38,385 nucleotides of DNA, from positions 1 to 38,385 of the forward strand of contig DAICZS010000014.1 of the NCBI GenBank assembly GCA_027311025.1. Reading direction: 5' to 3'. The position numbers and the translations under genes were made by a program. This document shows positions 26,884 to 35,253 of the stretch, piece after piece (position 1 is the stretch's first letter; every line of letters starts with the position of its first letter). The notes below the pieces were generated by a model that saw nothing but the letters and a program-made list of their open reading frames with translations, searched no databases and was not told the DNA's origin. This DNA is from Ferrovaceae bacterium (GTDB taxonomy: Bacteria; Pseudomonadota; Gammaproteobacteria; Burkholderiales; Ferrovaceae).

Positions 26884-27153
26884 TCAGGCCGCTTTTTTGG
26901 TCATTTCAGCCAACCAGATTTTGATCAGCGATTGATAGGGCACATCTCTCTTGTTGGCCTCCATCTTGATCTTTTCAAGAAGCGATAACGGAAGCCTGAT
27001 CGAAATTGACGTCGTCGAAGGTTTCAGATTAGGAAACCGTGCAAGCTCGGCCTGGGACCAGTCGAGGTAGTCGGTAGATGGATGCTTTTCCCAAAATTGC
27101 CTTTCTTCGGCTTCCGATGCAAATGCCGGCAACTGCTTAAGTTTTCTGGTCAT
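26884..27153 (-). CDS. brnA: BrnA-like / CopG-family antitoxin
   Basis: An 89-residue protein whose C-terminal half 'TTSISIRLPLSLLEKIKMEANKRDVPYQSLIKIWLAEMTKK' is a ribbon-helix-helix DNA-binding domain of the CopG type found in BrnA-like antitoxins. The N-terminal half (FWEKHPSTDYLDWS) is the toxin-binding part. The ATG at 27153 is preceded by AAGGAG and overlaps the toxin gene by 17 nt; a longer start at 27183 is possible but lies further inside the toxin gene. It neutralises the upstream-encoded BrnT and probably represses the pair by binding the palindrome at 27441-27459. Confidence 0.85.
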   Translation of the reverse strand: MTRKLKQLPAFASEAEERQFWEKHPSTDYLDWSQAELARFPNLKPSTTSISIRLPLSLLEKIKMEANKRDVPYQSLIKIWLAEMTKKAA

Positions 27154-27436
27154 AGTACCCTCGCTCCTTGCGATGCATATCACGCGCCGAAATGACCCGA
27201 ATCAGCGATCCCCTGGCCCGCAATGTGAATGTAATATGCAAATACTTTCCACCGTCAGTAGTTCCCAAGGCATGAAACCGTGGCTCAACCCGGCTGTGGA
27301 CTTGATCTGCAAGCAATAGCAGCGGCTCATTACAGAACACCTGCTCCGATTCAGCCTGGCTTACCCCATGCTTTTCGTTTTTACGAGCATTGCCCTCGTC
27401 CCAATCAAATCCGGTGACAATGGATAAATCAATCAT
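27137..27436 (-). CDS. brnT: BrnT-type ribonuclease toxin
   Basis: A 99-residue toxin of the BrnT family, RelE-fold ribonucleases. The hallmarks are 'FDWDEGNARKNEKHGVSQAESEQVF' at the N-terminus, and 'GTTDGGKYLHITFTLRARGSLIRVISARDMHRKERGYY' at the C-terminus, with the conserved RVISAR..H..ER block. It is the first gene of the pair, as is usual for brnTA, and overlaps brnA by 17 nt. A near-palindromic AT-rich site precedes its start. The pair sits alone on the minus strand between amgK and a plus-strand antiporter gene. Confidence 0.9.
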   Translation of the reverse strand: MIDLSIVTGFDWDEGNARKNEKHGVSQAESEQVFCNEPLLLLADQVHSRVEPRFHALGTTDGGKYLHITFTLRARGSLIRVISARDMHRKERGYYDQKT

Positions 27437-27440
27437 TGTC

Positions 27441-27459
27441 GTATATTACCATCATATAC
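27441..27459. promoter_or_regulatory. Inverted repeat before brnT, candidate BrnA operator
   Basis: GTATAT and ATATAC, 7 nt apart, lie 4 nt upstream of the brnT start. They overlap a TAATAT that could act as the -10 box, with TTGGCA (27473-27468) as an imperfect -35 at 19 nt. Position and shape suit autoregulation by the CopG-type antitoxin. The call is inferred from sequence only. Confidence 0.5.
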
Positions 27460-27587
27460 AGCACTTTTGCCAAAGCGATGCCAATCGTCGTAACCTTGAA
27501 CCTTGAGGTCAACAACCTTTTCATGGATCAGTTTCACACCTTGGCACAAGCTTGACCATTCCATACTGGATTTGAAGGAGCGTTAAT

Positions 27588-28802
27588 TTGGAACCCGGGA
27601 TACTGCCTGGCTGGCCTCCGTCCGGCAATGATTTCTTGCTCTTTGGTGTCATTCTGCTGGCAGGTGTGGTGGGCGGAGAAATCGCCCACCGAAGCAAATA
27701 CTTCCCCCGCATCACCGGGTTTGTCGCCAGTGGTTTTTTGCTGGGGCCCAGCGTGACCAGCTTGATCAGCGCCGACATGTTGTCGCAGGCAAGGATTTTT
27801 ACGGATATCGCCCTGGGGTTGATTCTGTTTCAGTTGGGGCTGCAACTGGATATGACTCACCTGCGCCAGAACCGCACACTGCTGTTATCAAGCATTGCCG
27901 AAGGCTTGCTGTCCTTTTCCGCAATCTGCCTCGTGCTGACCATGCTGGGGATCAGCCCATTGCACGCAGCACTGGTGGCCGCGGTCGGCGTTTCTTCATC
28001 CCCTGCCGTGGTGCTTCTCGTTGCAAGGGAATTCAACGCACAGGGACCGGTCACCGAACGCGCCCTGAGCCATGTGGCCATGAATAATTTCCTGTCATTT
28101 TTCCTGTTCACCCTGCTGTTGCCGTTTCTGCACTATTCGCAACAGACAGGATGGTCGGTCATCATGCTTCAGCCCTTTTACCAGGCAGGCGCGTCGCTGG
28201 TGCTGGCATACCTGCTAGCCAGACTTTGCATCAGGATTGCCCGTCATCTGGGGCAAAACGAAAACCAGCAATTCGCGCTACTGGTGGGTGTGATCATTGT
28301 CGCCATCGGGCTGTCAGCAATGCTGCATTGTTCCAATCTCCTGACCTTGCTTGCCACTGGGGTACTCGTGCGCAACCTCGATGTGGAAGACGACCTGATG
28401 ATGGTGGAGTTTGGTCATGCGGGCGACATATTTTTTGTGCTGCTGTTCGTGATTGCCGGTGCAAACCTGCATGTGCATGCGCTCATCACCGTGTGGTGGA
28501 CCGCCCTGGCCTTCGTTGGGGTCCGGTTCGTCGGAAAGACACTGGGGCTGCTCATCCTGGCCCCGTTTTCGTCGCTCTCATTCAGGCAGACCAGTTTGCT
28601 GGGCCTGACACTGGTGCCCATGGCTGGCATGGCCATCGGTCTGACCGATTCCCTGTCCAGCCTGTATCCGGTGTTTTCCCAGGAATTGACGGCCATCGTG
28701 TTGGGTTCGGTGACGATCCTGGAAACGGTGGGGCCCATCCTCACGGAATTTGCACTCAAACGGGCGGGAGAAATCTCCCCCGAAAGCCAAATCACCCATT
28801 AG
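27588..28802 (+). CDS. Cation:proton antiporter, CPA2/Kef type
   Basis: A 404-residue inner-membrane transporter with about 12 hydrophobic segments. The N-terminus 'GVVGGEIAHRSKYFPRITGFVASGFLLGPSV' and the following 'DIALGLILFQLGLQLDM' are the CPA2 (KefB/NapA-like) pattern. There is no C-terminal TrkA-N (nucleotide-binding) domain, so this is the short form. The start is TTG, decided by GAAGGAG seven bases upstream. It diverges from brnT (151 bp between). The ion (Na+ or K+) cannot be told. lptD starts 118 bp downstream, and the antiporter may or may not share its transcript. Confidence 0.87.
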   Translation: MEPGILPGWPPSGNDFLLFGVILLAGVVGGEIAHRSKYFPRITGFVASGFLLGPSVTSLISADMLSQARIFTDIALGLILFQLGLQLDMTHLRQNRTLLLSSIAEGLLSFSAICLVLTMLGISPLHAALVAAVGVSSSPAVVLLVAREFNAQGPVTERALSHVAMNNFLSFFLFTLLLPFLHYSQQTGWSVIMLQPFYQAGASLVLAYLLARLCIRIARHLGQNENQQFALLVGVIIVAIGLSAMLHCSNLLTLLATGVLVRNLDVEDDLMMVEFGHAGDIFFVLLFVIAGANLHVHALITVWWTALAFVGVRFVGKTLGLLILAPFSSLSFRQTSLLGLTLVPMAGMAIGLTDSLSSLYPVFSQELTAIVLGSVTILETVGPILTEFALKRAGEISPESQITH

Positions 28803-28920
28803 CCGAGGGGGCCGGTTGAGATGTCGGCATGCGGAACGCACCACGGCCGCATGCCCAACCGCATTGCTTATTGCTTGAATTTGTGCGATTTTACCGAAAT
28901 TATTGCACTGACCCCTGCCG

Positions 28921-31290
28921 ATGCACCCGAAACCTTTCCGCGCCTTGACCCTGGTTTTGGCGATGCTCGCCCAAACCGTGGCCGCGGAGGATCAGGTGCG
29001 TCCTCCTCCGGCACTCAAATCCGCCCCCAGTTTTGACGTGGCCATTCCCGGCGCCAGCGGCAGCAACGACGCGGTGGTGTTCATCCGTGCCGACAGCATC
29101 ACCAACCAGACGGATGTGGAAATGGACGCCGATGGCAATGCCGAGGTGCGCCGCCAGGGCGTCGTGGTCACGGCCGACCACATCCGCTACCAGCAGCAGA
29201 CGCAAACCGTGGAAGCCACAGGCAATGTGCGCCTGGTGCGCAACAATGCCCTGACCGTGGATTCGCCCCATGGCGTGTATGACCTCGACACCCACCAGGG
29301 CACCATGGACACCCCCACCTTCAGTTACCCGGCCAACGGCCAGCGCCCCTGGGCGGTGCGCGGCGATGCCAGCCTGATGGAATTCGTGGCCCAGGACAAG
29401 GAAAAGCTGTTCAACATGAACTACACCTCCTGCCCCGTGGGCCGCAACGACTGGTACATCCGCTCGGGCGAAGTGGATCTTGACCACACCAAGCAGGAAG
29501 GCGTCAGCAAGGATGGTACCGTCACCTTCTTTGACGTGCCCATCGTCTACGCGCCCACCCTGTCCTTTCCGCTGGACAACAACCGCAAGTCGGGGCTGCT
29601 GGCCCCCACCTACGGCACCACGGCCACCACCGGGCAGGACATTGCCATCCCCTACTATTTCAACATCGCCCCCAACATGGACGATACGCTCACGCCGCGC
29701 ACCATGAGTACGCGCGGCCTGCAACTGGGCAACGAGTTTCGCTACATGGAGCCCACCTTCAAGGGCATGCTCAGCACCGAATACATGCAGCGCGACATCG
29801 TCACGGGCACGGACCGCTGGATGGGGCAGTGGCAACACCAGCAGGAACTGTTGCCGGGACTTAACTTTGCCGCCAACGTGCAGGGGGTATCGGACCCCAA
29901 TTACCTCATCGACTTGAGTACCCTGCTGGGCCCGCCCGGGCTGGCCTACATGCCGCGTGACCTCAACCTCACCTACAGCGGCCTGCCCGGCTGGGACATG
30001 AGCCTGCATTCGCTGTCCTACCAGACCCTGGTGGGGGCTATCCCGCAGTACCGCATCGAGCCCCAGTTCAACGCCCACTGGGCGCAGGACAACTGGAATG
30101 GCATGAACCTCGAATTTGCCTCGCAGTACACGTCGTTTCTGAGCCCCGGCCCCAACGTGACGCCCGGCAACGTGACGGTGAACGGCATTACCTACAACTC
30201 CAATTACCAATCCGTGGCGAGCGGCACGCGCACGGTGCTCAACCCCACGGTATCCCTGCCCTGGAGCAACAGTTTCAGCTACCTCACCTTAAAGACCGGG
30301 GTCAATTTCACCGAATACAACATGGGCGAATTCAACACCGCGCCCAGCAACCACTACACGCGCACCCTGCCCATCACGAGCGTGGACACCGGCCTGATGT
30401 TTGACCGGCAGACCTCCCTCTTCGACAAGTCGGTGACGCAAACCCTCGAGCCGCGCCTGTACTATGTGTACATTCCCTACCGTGACCAGTCGCAACTGCC
30501 CGTGTTCGACACGGCACTGGCCGACTTCAACCGCTCCACTATCTTCACGGAAAACCAGTACGACGGCATCGACCGCATCAACAATGCCAACCAGATCACT
30601 GCTGCGGTGACGAGCCGCATCGTGGACCCCAACTCGGGCGTGGAAATCATCAACGCCATGCTGGGGCAGCGCTTTTACTTCACGCCCAACGCCGTGCTCT
30701 TGCCCGGCCAGTTGCCGGCGGCCGAGCAGACTTCGGACGTGCTGCTCTCGCTTGCCGCCAGCATCACCCAGCGCTGGAGGTTTGACAGCTACTTCAACTT
30801 CGACGCGCACGATCTGCACACCCAGCAGATGATGGCCAGCACCACCTACACCCCGGCGCCGGGCAAGCTCTTCAACCTGAGTTACCGCATCGACACGCCC
30901 ATCCCAGGCGTACCGACGATTTTGACCACCGCCACCACCACTTCCACCTTCGTCCCCGGTGCCAGTACGCCCATCAACATCCTGACCGCCGTCAAACAGT
31001 GGGATGTGTCCAGCGAATGGCCGCTTTCGGCACAGACGTCGTTTTTGGGACGGGTATCTTATTCCACCCTGGACAATCAGGTAGTGGAAGGGTTGCTGGG
31101 CGTTGAGTATAATCAGGGATGCTGGGCCCTGCGGGTGATCACCACGCGTTTTGCCGTCACCTCCGTACAATCTGCCAGCGCCTTTTATGTACAGCTGGAA
31201 CTGGGAGGCATGGGTCTGGGTCAGAATCCCCTGCAGGCCTTGCGCCGCAACATCCCCGGTTACATGAAAACCAACGAGATCATTCAATGA
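28921..31290 (+). CDS. lptD: LPS-assembly outer-membrane protein LptD
   Basis: LptD inserts LPS into the outer leaflet of the outer membrane with LptE. The 789-residue protein has a signal peptide (cut after TVAA), an OstA/LptA-like N-terminal domain (about 50-150; 'IRYQQQTQTVEATGNVRLVRNNALTVDSPHGVYDL'), and a large C-terminal beta-barrel with the family text 'PIVYAPTLSFPLDNNRKSGLLAPTYG'. It has only two cysteines, Cys171 (NYTSCPVG) and Cys734 (NQGCWALR). E. coli has four, so a single non-consecutive disulfide joins the two domains here. The start codon has a poor ribosome-binding site. The stop overlaps surA (ATGA). Confidence 0.95.
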   Translation: MHPKPFRALTLVLAMLAQTVAAEDQVRPPPALKSAPSFDVAIPGASGSNDAVVFIRADSITNQTDVEMDADGNAEVRRQGVVVTADHIRYQQQTQTVEATGNVRLVRNNALTVDSPHGVYDLDTHQGTMDTPTFSYPANGQRPWAVRGDASLMEFVAQDKEKLFNMNYTSCPVGRNDWYIRSGEVDLDHTKQEGVSKDGTVTFFDVPIVYAPTLSFPLDNNRKSGLLAPTYGTTATTGQDIAIPYYFNIAPNMDDTLTPRTMSTRGLQLGNEFRYMEPTFKGMLSTEYMQRDIVTGTDRWMGQWQHQQELLPGLNFAANVQGVSDPNYLIDLSTLLGPPGLAYMPRDLNLTYSGLPGWDMSLHSLSYQTLVGAIPQYRIEPQFNAHWAQDNWNGMNLEFASQYTSFLSPGPNVTPGNVTVNGITYNSNYQSVASGTRTVLNPTVSLPWSNSFSYLTLKTGVNFTEYNMGEFNTAPSNHYTRTLPITSVDTGLMFDRQTSLFDKSVTQTLEPRLYYVYIPYRDQSQLPVFDTALADFNRSTIFTENQYDGIDRINNANQITAAVTSRIVDPNSGVEIINAMLGQRFYFTPNAVLLPGQLPAAEQTSDVLLSLAASITQRWRFDSYFNFDAHDLHTQQMMASTTYTPAPGKLFNLSYRIDTPIPGVPTILTTATTTSTFVPGASTPINILTAVKQWDVSSEWPLSAQTSFLGRVSYSTLDNQVVEGLLGVEYNQGCWALRVITTRFAVTSVQSASAFYVQLELGGMGLGQNPLQALRRNIPGYMKTNEIIQ

Positions 31291-32651
31291 AGCGATTTTT
31301 GATCGGCTTGACCCTGGCACTAGGGTGTTTGGCCACCTGGACGGAAGCGGCAGAAAACCTGCTGGTGGCGCCAGCGCAGAATGCCAACAAGGCAGGGGTT
31401 GTCGCACCGCTGGATGAAACCTCGTTGCCGATGGTGGATCGCATCGTGGCCGTGGTCAACAACAGCGTCATCACCTATTCCGAGCTGAATGACCGCACCA
31501 ACCTGATTGCCAACCAGCTGACCCGGCAGGGGGTCACCCTGCCCGAGCGCCACATCCTGATGCGTCAGGTGCTGGAAAAAATGGTGATGGATGCGGTGCA
31601 GATGCAATACGCCAAGGATGCGGGCATCAAAGTGGATGACATCCAGCTGGACCAGGCCGTCGTGCGCATTGCCGAAGAAAACAAGTTGTCGCTACCCGCC
31701 TTTCGCACGGCCGTGGAAAAGGAAGGGGTGACCTGGAAAAAGTTTCGCGAGGAAATCCGTGACGAAATCATTCTGGCCCAGCTGCGCGAGCGTGAAGTAG
31801 AAAACCGCGTCATTGTCACCGATGCTGAAATCGACGCGCAGATCGCAGAAGAAAACGAACGCGGCGGCTCGGCCCAGGACGAGTTCCAGCTGGCCCACAT
31901 CCTGATCACCGTGCCCGAAAACGCCTCACCCGAGCGCTTGGCACAGCGCCAGAGAAAAATCCAGGAGGCGCTGGACCAACTGAAGAAAGGCATGGAGTTT
32001 GCCGAAGTGGCGGCCACCTTTTCTGAAGCGCCCGATGCGCTCAAGGGCGGCGACCTGGGCTGGCGCCCTGCAGCCCGCCTGCCCTCGCTCTTTGCCAACG
32101 CCGCGAGCAAACTGAAGCCGGGTGAATACAGCGACATCCTGCGCAGCCCCAGCGGCTTTCACATCATCAAGCTGGTCAACCGGCGCGGCTCGGAAGCCCC
32201 AGCCCCCATCACCCAGTTTCATGTGCGCCAGATTCTGGTGAAGGTGAATCCCGATGCCGACCCCAACGAGGCCGCCAGCAAGATTTCCAGCCTGAATGCG
32301 CGCCTGTTGGGCGGTGAGGATTTTGGCAAACTGGCCACCTTGAGCTCGGAGGATGAAAGTCGCAATCGGGGTGGCGATCTGGGCTTGGTGTCCGAAGGCG
32401 AGACGCTGCCGCAATTTGAAAAAGTCGTCAAATCCCTGAAGCCCGGTGAAACCAGCGCGCCCTTCCAGACGCTGTTGGGCTGGCACATCGTCCAGCTGCT
32501 GGGCGTGCGGCAGGCCGACGCCACCCTGGAGCGCCGGCGCTTGGCCGCACGTCAGGGCCTGCGCGCCCGCAAATCGGATGAAGCCTACGATGAGTGGATT
32601 CGCCAACTGCGCGACCAGGCCTATGTGGACATCCGCCTCGACGACCGCTAG
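31287..32651 (+). CDS. surA: Periplasmic chaperone/peptidyl-prolyl isomerase SurA
   Basis: SurA escorts outer-membrane proteins, LptD among them, through the periplasm to the Bam complex. The 454-residue protein has a signal peptide (MKRFLIGLTLALGCLATWTEA), an N-terminal chaperone domain starting 'MVDRIVAVVNNSVITYSEL' (about 49-190), and two parvulin domains: the first begins 'FQLAHILITVPE' (about 200-297) and the second 'FHVRQILVKVNPDADPNEA' (about 311-410). The ATG overlaps the lptD stop. A longer frame starting at 31119 lies within lptD and is not used. pdxA overlaps its end by 29 nt. Confidence 0.95.
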   Translation: MKRFLIGLTLALGCLATWTEAAENLLVAPAQNANKAGVVAPLDETSLPMVDRIVAVVNNSVITYSELNDRTNLIANQLTRQGVTLPERHILMRQVLEKMVMDAVQMQYAKDAGIKVDDIQLDQAVVRIAEENKLSLPAFRTAVEKEGVTWKKFREEIRDEIILAQLREREVENRVIVTDAEIDAQIAEENERGGSAQDEFQLAHILITVPENASPERLAQRQRKIQEALDQLKKGMEFAEVAATFSEAPDALKGGDLGWRPAARLPSLFANAASKLKPGEYSDILRSPSGFHIIKLVNRRGSEAPAPITQFHVRQILVKVNPDADPNEAASKISSLNARLLGGEDFGKLATLSSEDESRNRGGDLGLVSEGETLPQFEKVVKSLKPGETSAPFQTLLGWHIVQLLGVRQADATLERRRLAARQGLRARKSDEAYDEWIRQLRDQAYVDIRLDDR

Positions 32652-33642
32652 GCCCGTCATCGGCCTGTCGGCGGGCGAGCCCGCGGGCATCGGCCCCGAC
32701 CTGTGCGTGCTGCTGGCGCGCCACGATTTTCCGGCGCACCTCGTGGTGGCGGCCGATCGTGACATGATGCGCGCACGCGCGCACATGCTGGGCGTGACGG
32801 CCGACTTTGCCGAATTCGATCCCCTAAACCCCGTCGAGGCCCGCCCCGGGCAGGCCAGCCTGTGGCACCATCCGGCCCCGGCCCCCGTGATGCCTGGCGT
32901 GCTCAACCCCGCCAACAGTCCCTATGTGCTGCAATGCCTGGACAGCCTGATCCAGGCCTGCCGCAGCGGCACCCTGCAGGCACTCGTCACCGCGCCCTTG
33001 CAGAAAAGCACCATCGTGGATGCCGGCGTCCCCTTCACCGGGCATACCGAATACCTGGCCCTGAAACTGGGCGTACCCCGCGTGGTCATGATGCTGGTGG
33101 GCGGCGGCCTGCGCGTGGCGCTGGCCACCACGCACCTGCCCCTGAAGGACGTGCCGCAGGCCATCACGCCAGAGAGCCTCAGGGAAACGCTGGACATCCT
33201 GGCCCACGACCTCGCTACGCGCTTTCACTGTCCGTATCCGCGCATCCTGGTGGCAGGGCTTAATCCCCACGCGGGCGAATCGGGTCACCTGGGACGCGAG
33301 GAAATCGAGATCATTGTCCCGGCGCTGGAAGCTGCGCGCGCTCGCGGCATCGATGTGGTGGGACCGCTGCCTGCCGACACGCTGTTCGTGCCCCAGCAAC
33401 TCGCCGGCGCCGACGCCGTGCTGGCCATGTACCATGACCAGGGGCTGCCCGTGCTCAAGATGCAAAGTTTTGGCGAAGGCGTCAACGTCACTCTTGGGCT
33501 GCCCATCATCCGCACCTCCGTGGATCACGGCACCGCACTGGACCTGGCCGGCACTGGACGCATCGCGCGCGGCAGCATGGACGCAGCCATCAACCTGTCC
33601 CTGGAAATGACGGGGGTGTCCCATGGCGCATCAGCCGCGTAA
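32623..33642 (+). CDS. pdxA: 4-hydroxythreonine-4-phosphate dehydrogenase
   Basis: PdxA works in the DXP-dependent pyridoxal-5'-phosphate pathway. The 339-residue protein starts with 'RPVIGLSAGEPAGIGPDLCV' and contains 'TAPLQKSTIVDAGVPFTGHTEYLA' (metal histidine), 'GLNPHAGESGHLGREE', 'AMYHDQGLPVLKM' (metal histidine) and 'TSVDHGTALDLAGTG'. I chose the ATG at 32623, about 15 codons before the conserved core and overlapping surA by 29 nt; there is no later start codon before the conserved text. The open frame continues far upstream inside surA. rsmA begins 20 nt before its stop. Confidence 0.92.
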   Translation: MWTSASTTARPVIGLSAGEPAGIGPDLCVLLARHDFPAHLVVAADRDMMRARAHMLGVTADFAEFDPLNPVEARPGQASLWHHPAPAPVMPGVLNPANSPYVLQCLDSLIQACRSGTLQALVTAPLQKSTIVDAGVPFTGHTEYLALKLGVPRVVMMLVGGGLRVALATTHLPLKDVPQAITPESLRETLDILAHDLATRFHCPYPRILVAGLNPHAGESGHLGREEIEIIVPALEAARARGIDVVGPLPADTLFVPQQLAGADAVLAMYHDQGLPVLKMQSFGEGVNVTLGLPIIRTSVDHGTALDLAGTGRIARGSMDAAINLSLEMTGVSHGASAA

Positions 33643-34381
33643 GCGTTTTGGCCAGCATTTCCTCACCGATGCCGGCATCATCAACGCCATCCTTGCCGCC
33701 ATCGATCCGCACACGGGCGAAGCCCTGGTGGAAATCGGTCCGGGGCTGGGTGCGCTCACGCTGCCGCTGCTGGCACGCGTGGACCACCTCACCGTCATCG
33801 AACTGGACCGTGACCTGGTAGCCCACTGGCGCGCGCACCCCAAGGCAGCACACCTCACCATCCATGAAGGGGATGCACTGGCCTTCGACTTTGGTACCCT
33901 GGGGACGGACCTGCGCCTGGTGGGCAACCTGCCCTACAACATCTCGACGCCGCTGCTGTTTCATCTCGCCACCTTTGCCGCACAGATCCGCGACGCCCAT
34001 TTCATGCTGCAAAAGGAAGTGGTGGCGCGCATGGTGGCCGAACCCGCTACTGCCGATTACGGCCGGTTGTCAGTGATGCTGCAATACCGCTTTCACATGG
34101 ATGCGCTGCTGGCGGTGCCGCCCGAGGCTTTCGATCCGCCACCCAAGGTGGATTCCAACGTGGTGCGCCTCATTCCCAAGCTGCCCGCCGAGCGACACGC
34201 CCTGAACGAGGCTCGCCTCGAGACCGTGGTGGCGCAAGCGTTTTCGCAGCGGCGCAAGATGTTGCGCAGTACGCTCAAGGGGATGATTCCGGAAAGCACG
34301 CTGGTGAAACTGGACATCGACCCCACCCGGCGCGCCGAGACGCTGACACTGGAAGAGTTCGTGGGGCTGGCCAACGCCTGA
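33623..34381 (+). CDS. rsmA: 16S rRNA (adenine(1518)-N6/adenine(1519)-N6)-dimethyltransferase
   Basis: RsmA (KsgA) dimethylates two adjacent adenines near the 3' end of 16S rRNA late in 30S assembly. The 252-residue protein has 'RKRFGQHFLTD' at the N-terminus, the SAM-binding 'VEIGPGLGALTLPLL', and the catalytic 'NLPYNISTPLLF' motif, followed by the basic C-terminal domain with 'QAFSQRRKMLRSTLKG'. It overlaps pdxA by 20 nt, ending the lptD-surA-pdxA-rsmA unit. It converges on trpG with 33 bp between, and that gap holds part of a REP-like repeat. Confidence 0.96.
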   Translation: MAHQPRKRFGQHFLTDAGIINAILAAIDPHTGEALVEIGPGLGALTLPLLARVDHLTVIELDRDLVAHWRAHPKAAHLTIHEGDALAFDFGTLGTDLRLVGNLPYNISTPLLFHLATFAAQIRDAHFMLQKEVVARMVAEPATADYGRLSVMLQYRFHMDALLAVPPEAFDPPPKVDSNVVRLIPKLPAERHALNEARLETVVAQAFSQRRKMLRSTLKGMIPESTLVKLDIDPTRRAETLTLEEFVGLANA

Positions 34382-34398
34382 GGGTTGAAGAGACCTTT

Positions 34399-34429
34399 GG
34401 GAACTGTCGCCAAATTAGGGTCTGTCCCC
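34399..34429. repeat. REP-like repeat at the 3' end of trpG
   Basis: Two head-to-tail units, one exact (TTAGGGTCTGTCCCC) and one degenerate (GGGAACTGTCGCC), joined by AAATTA as in the murU-pepP copies. Read on the minus strand it encodes the last residues of TrpG (FGDRP) and its TAA stop (34417-34415). It lies between the convergent rsmA and trpG genes. Confidence 0.75.
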
Positions 34430-34993
34430 AAATTCCTTGAGGAAGTTGTCCAGCATGGCGTGGCCATGTTCGGTGAGGATGGATTCGGGATGGAATTGCA
34501 CACCCTCCACGGCCAGCGTGCGATGGCGCAGCCCCATGATTTCGCCGTCGTCGGTCCAGGCCGTCACTTCAAGGCAGGTGGGCAGGGTTTCGCGGCGCAC
34601 GGCGAGCGAATGGTAGCGGGTGGCCCGAAACGGATTGGGCAGGCCGCGAAACACCCCGGTGTCATTATGATGCACCTCAGAAACCTTGCCATGCATCAGC
34701 TCCTTGGCATGCACTACCTCGCCGCCAAAAGCCTCGCCGATGGCTTGATGCCCGAGGCACACGCCCAGAATGGGATAACGTCCAGCATAGGCCTTGATGA
34801 GTGGCACCGAGATACCGGCTTCTTTCGGGCTGCAGGGCCCCGGCGAGATGACGATGTATTGCGGTGCCAGCGTCGGAATCTCTTCCAGGGCGATCTGGTC
34901 GTTTCTCCGCACCACCACCGTTTGCCCCAACTCGCCAAAGTACTGCACGAGGTTGTAGGTGAAGGAGTCGTAATTATCGATCATCAGCAACAT
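34415..34993 (-). CDS. trpG: Anthranilate/aminodeoxychorismate synthase glutaminase subunit
   Basis: This class I glutamine amidotransferase (192 residues) supplies ammonia to TrpE or PabB. Conserved blocks are '[16 protein letters not shown]', the oxyanion strand '[12 protein letters not shown]', nucleophile Cys79 in '[15 protein letters not shown]' and the His168-x-Glu170 dyad in '[13 protein letters not shown]'. The symbol could equally be pabA; one protein often serves both pathways. It is an orphan: trpE is not upstream and trpD/trpC are not downstream. The last few residues and the stop codon come from a REP-like repeat. The start codon follows AGG; an ATG three codons later is an alternative start. 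Confidence 0.92.
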   Translation of the reverse strand: MLLMIDNYDSFTYNLVQYFGELGQTVVVRRNDQIALEEIPTLAPQYIVISPGPCSPKEAGISVPLIKAYAGRYPILGVCLGHQAIGEAFGGEVVHAKELMHGKVSEVHHNDTGVFRGLPNPFRATRYHSLAVRRETLPTCLEVTAWTDDGEIMGLRHRTLAVEGVQFHPESILTEHGHAMLDNFLKEFGDRP

Positions 34994-35253
34994 GTCGCCT
35001 AATATCCTTTTGTATTCACTGCAATTGATTGCGGTTTATTGGGGGTTAATTGTCTTAAATTACCATGGTTTTACCACCACCACAGGGTGGAGGACACACT
35101 TTTGATCTCGAAAGCCTCAATTTTTCATTCAAACCATTCCGGAATCCAAACAGTCATTGTAAACAAGACGATCAAACGGGTGTGCGGACCACGAATATTG
35201 TTGATCGAATACTCAAAAATGATATGATTTCCGAAACACTTTAGGATCGGTCT
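34994..35253. other. AT-rich regulatory region between trpG and the TetR gene
   Basis: This 260-bp gap between divergent genes holds a 10-bp perfect palindrome ATTCCGGAAT (35136-35145) and an inverted pair CGATCAA (35171-35177) / TTGATCG (35203-35209), 25 bp apart. The second arm overlaps the predicted TetR-gene promoter. A 62-codon frame (35039-35227) has no recognisable features and no ribosome-binding site, so I do not call it a gene. Confidence 0.45.
35203..35230 (+). promoter_or_regulatory. Predicted promoter of the TetR-family gene
   Basis: TTGATC (35203-35208) and TATGAT (35225-35230) with a 16-nt spacer place a transcription start about 18 nt before the ATG at 35254. The -35 box is one arm of an inverted repeat (TTGATCG / CGATCAA), which would suit autorepression. 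Confidence 0.5.

Noticed and set aside
28900-30210. 436-codon open frame on the minus strand
   Set aside because: It lies fully opposite lptD, is rich in His/Val/Gly from antisense high-GC codons, and resembles no protein.
31119-31286. Longer start for surA
   Set aside because: It overlaps lptD out of frame; the signal peptide begins at 31287, where ATG overlaps the lptD stop.
32446-32622. Longer start for pdxA
   Set aside because: It overlaps surA and has no PdxA-like sequence before the GEPAGIGP region.
35039-35227. 62-codon frame between trpG and the TetR gene
   Set aside because: It has no ribosome-binding site, no recognisable domain, and overlaps predicted regulatory sites.
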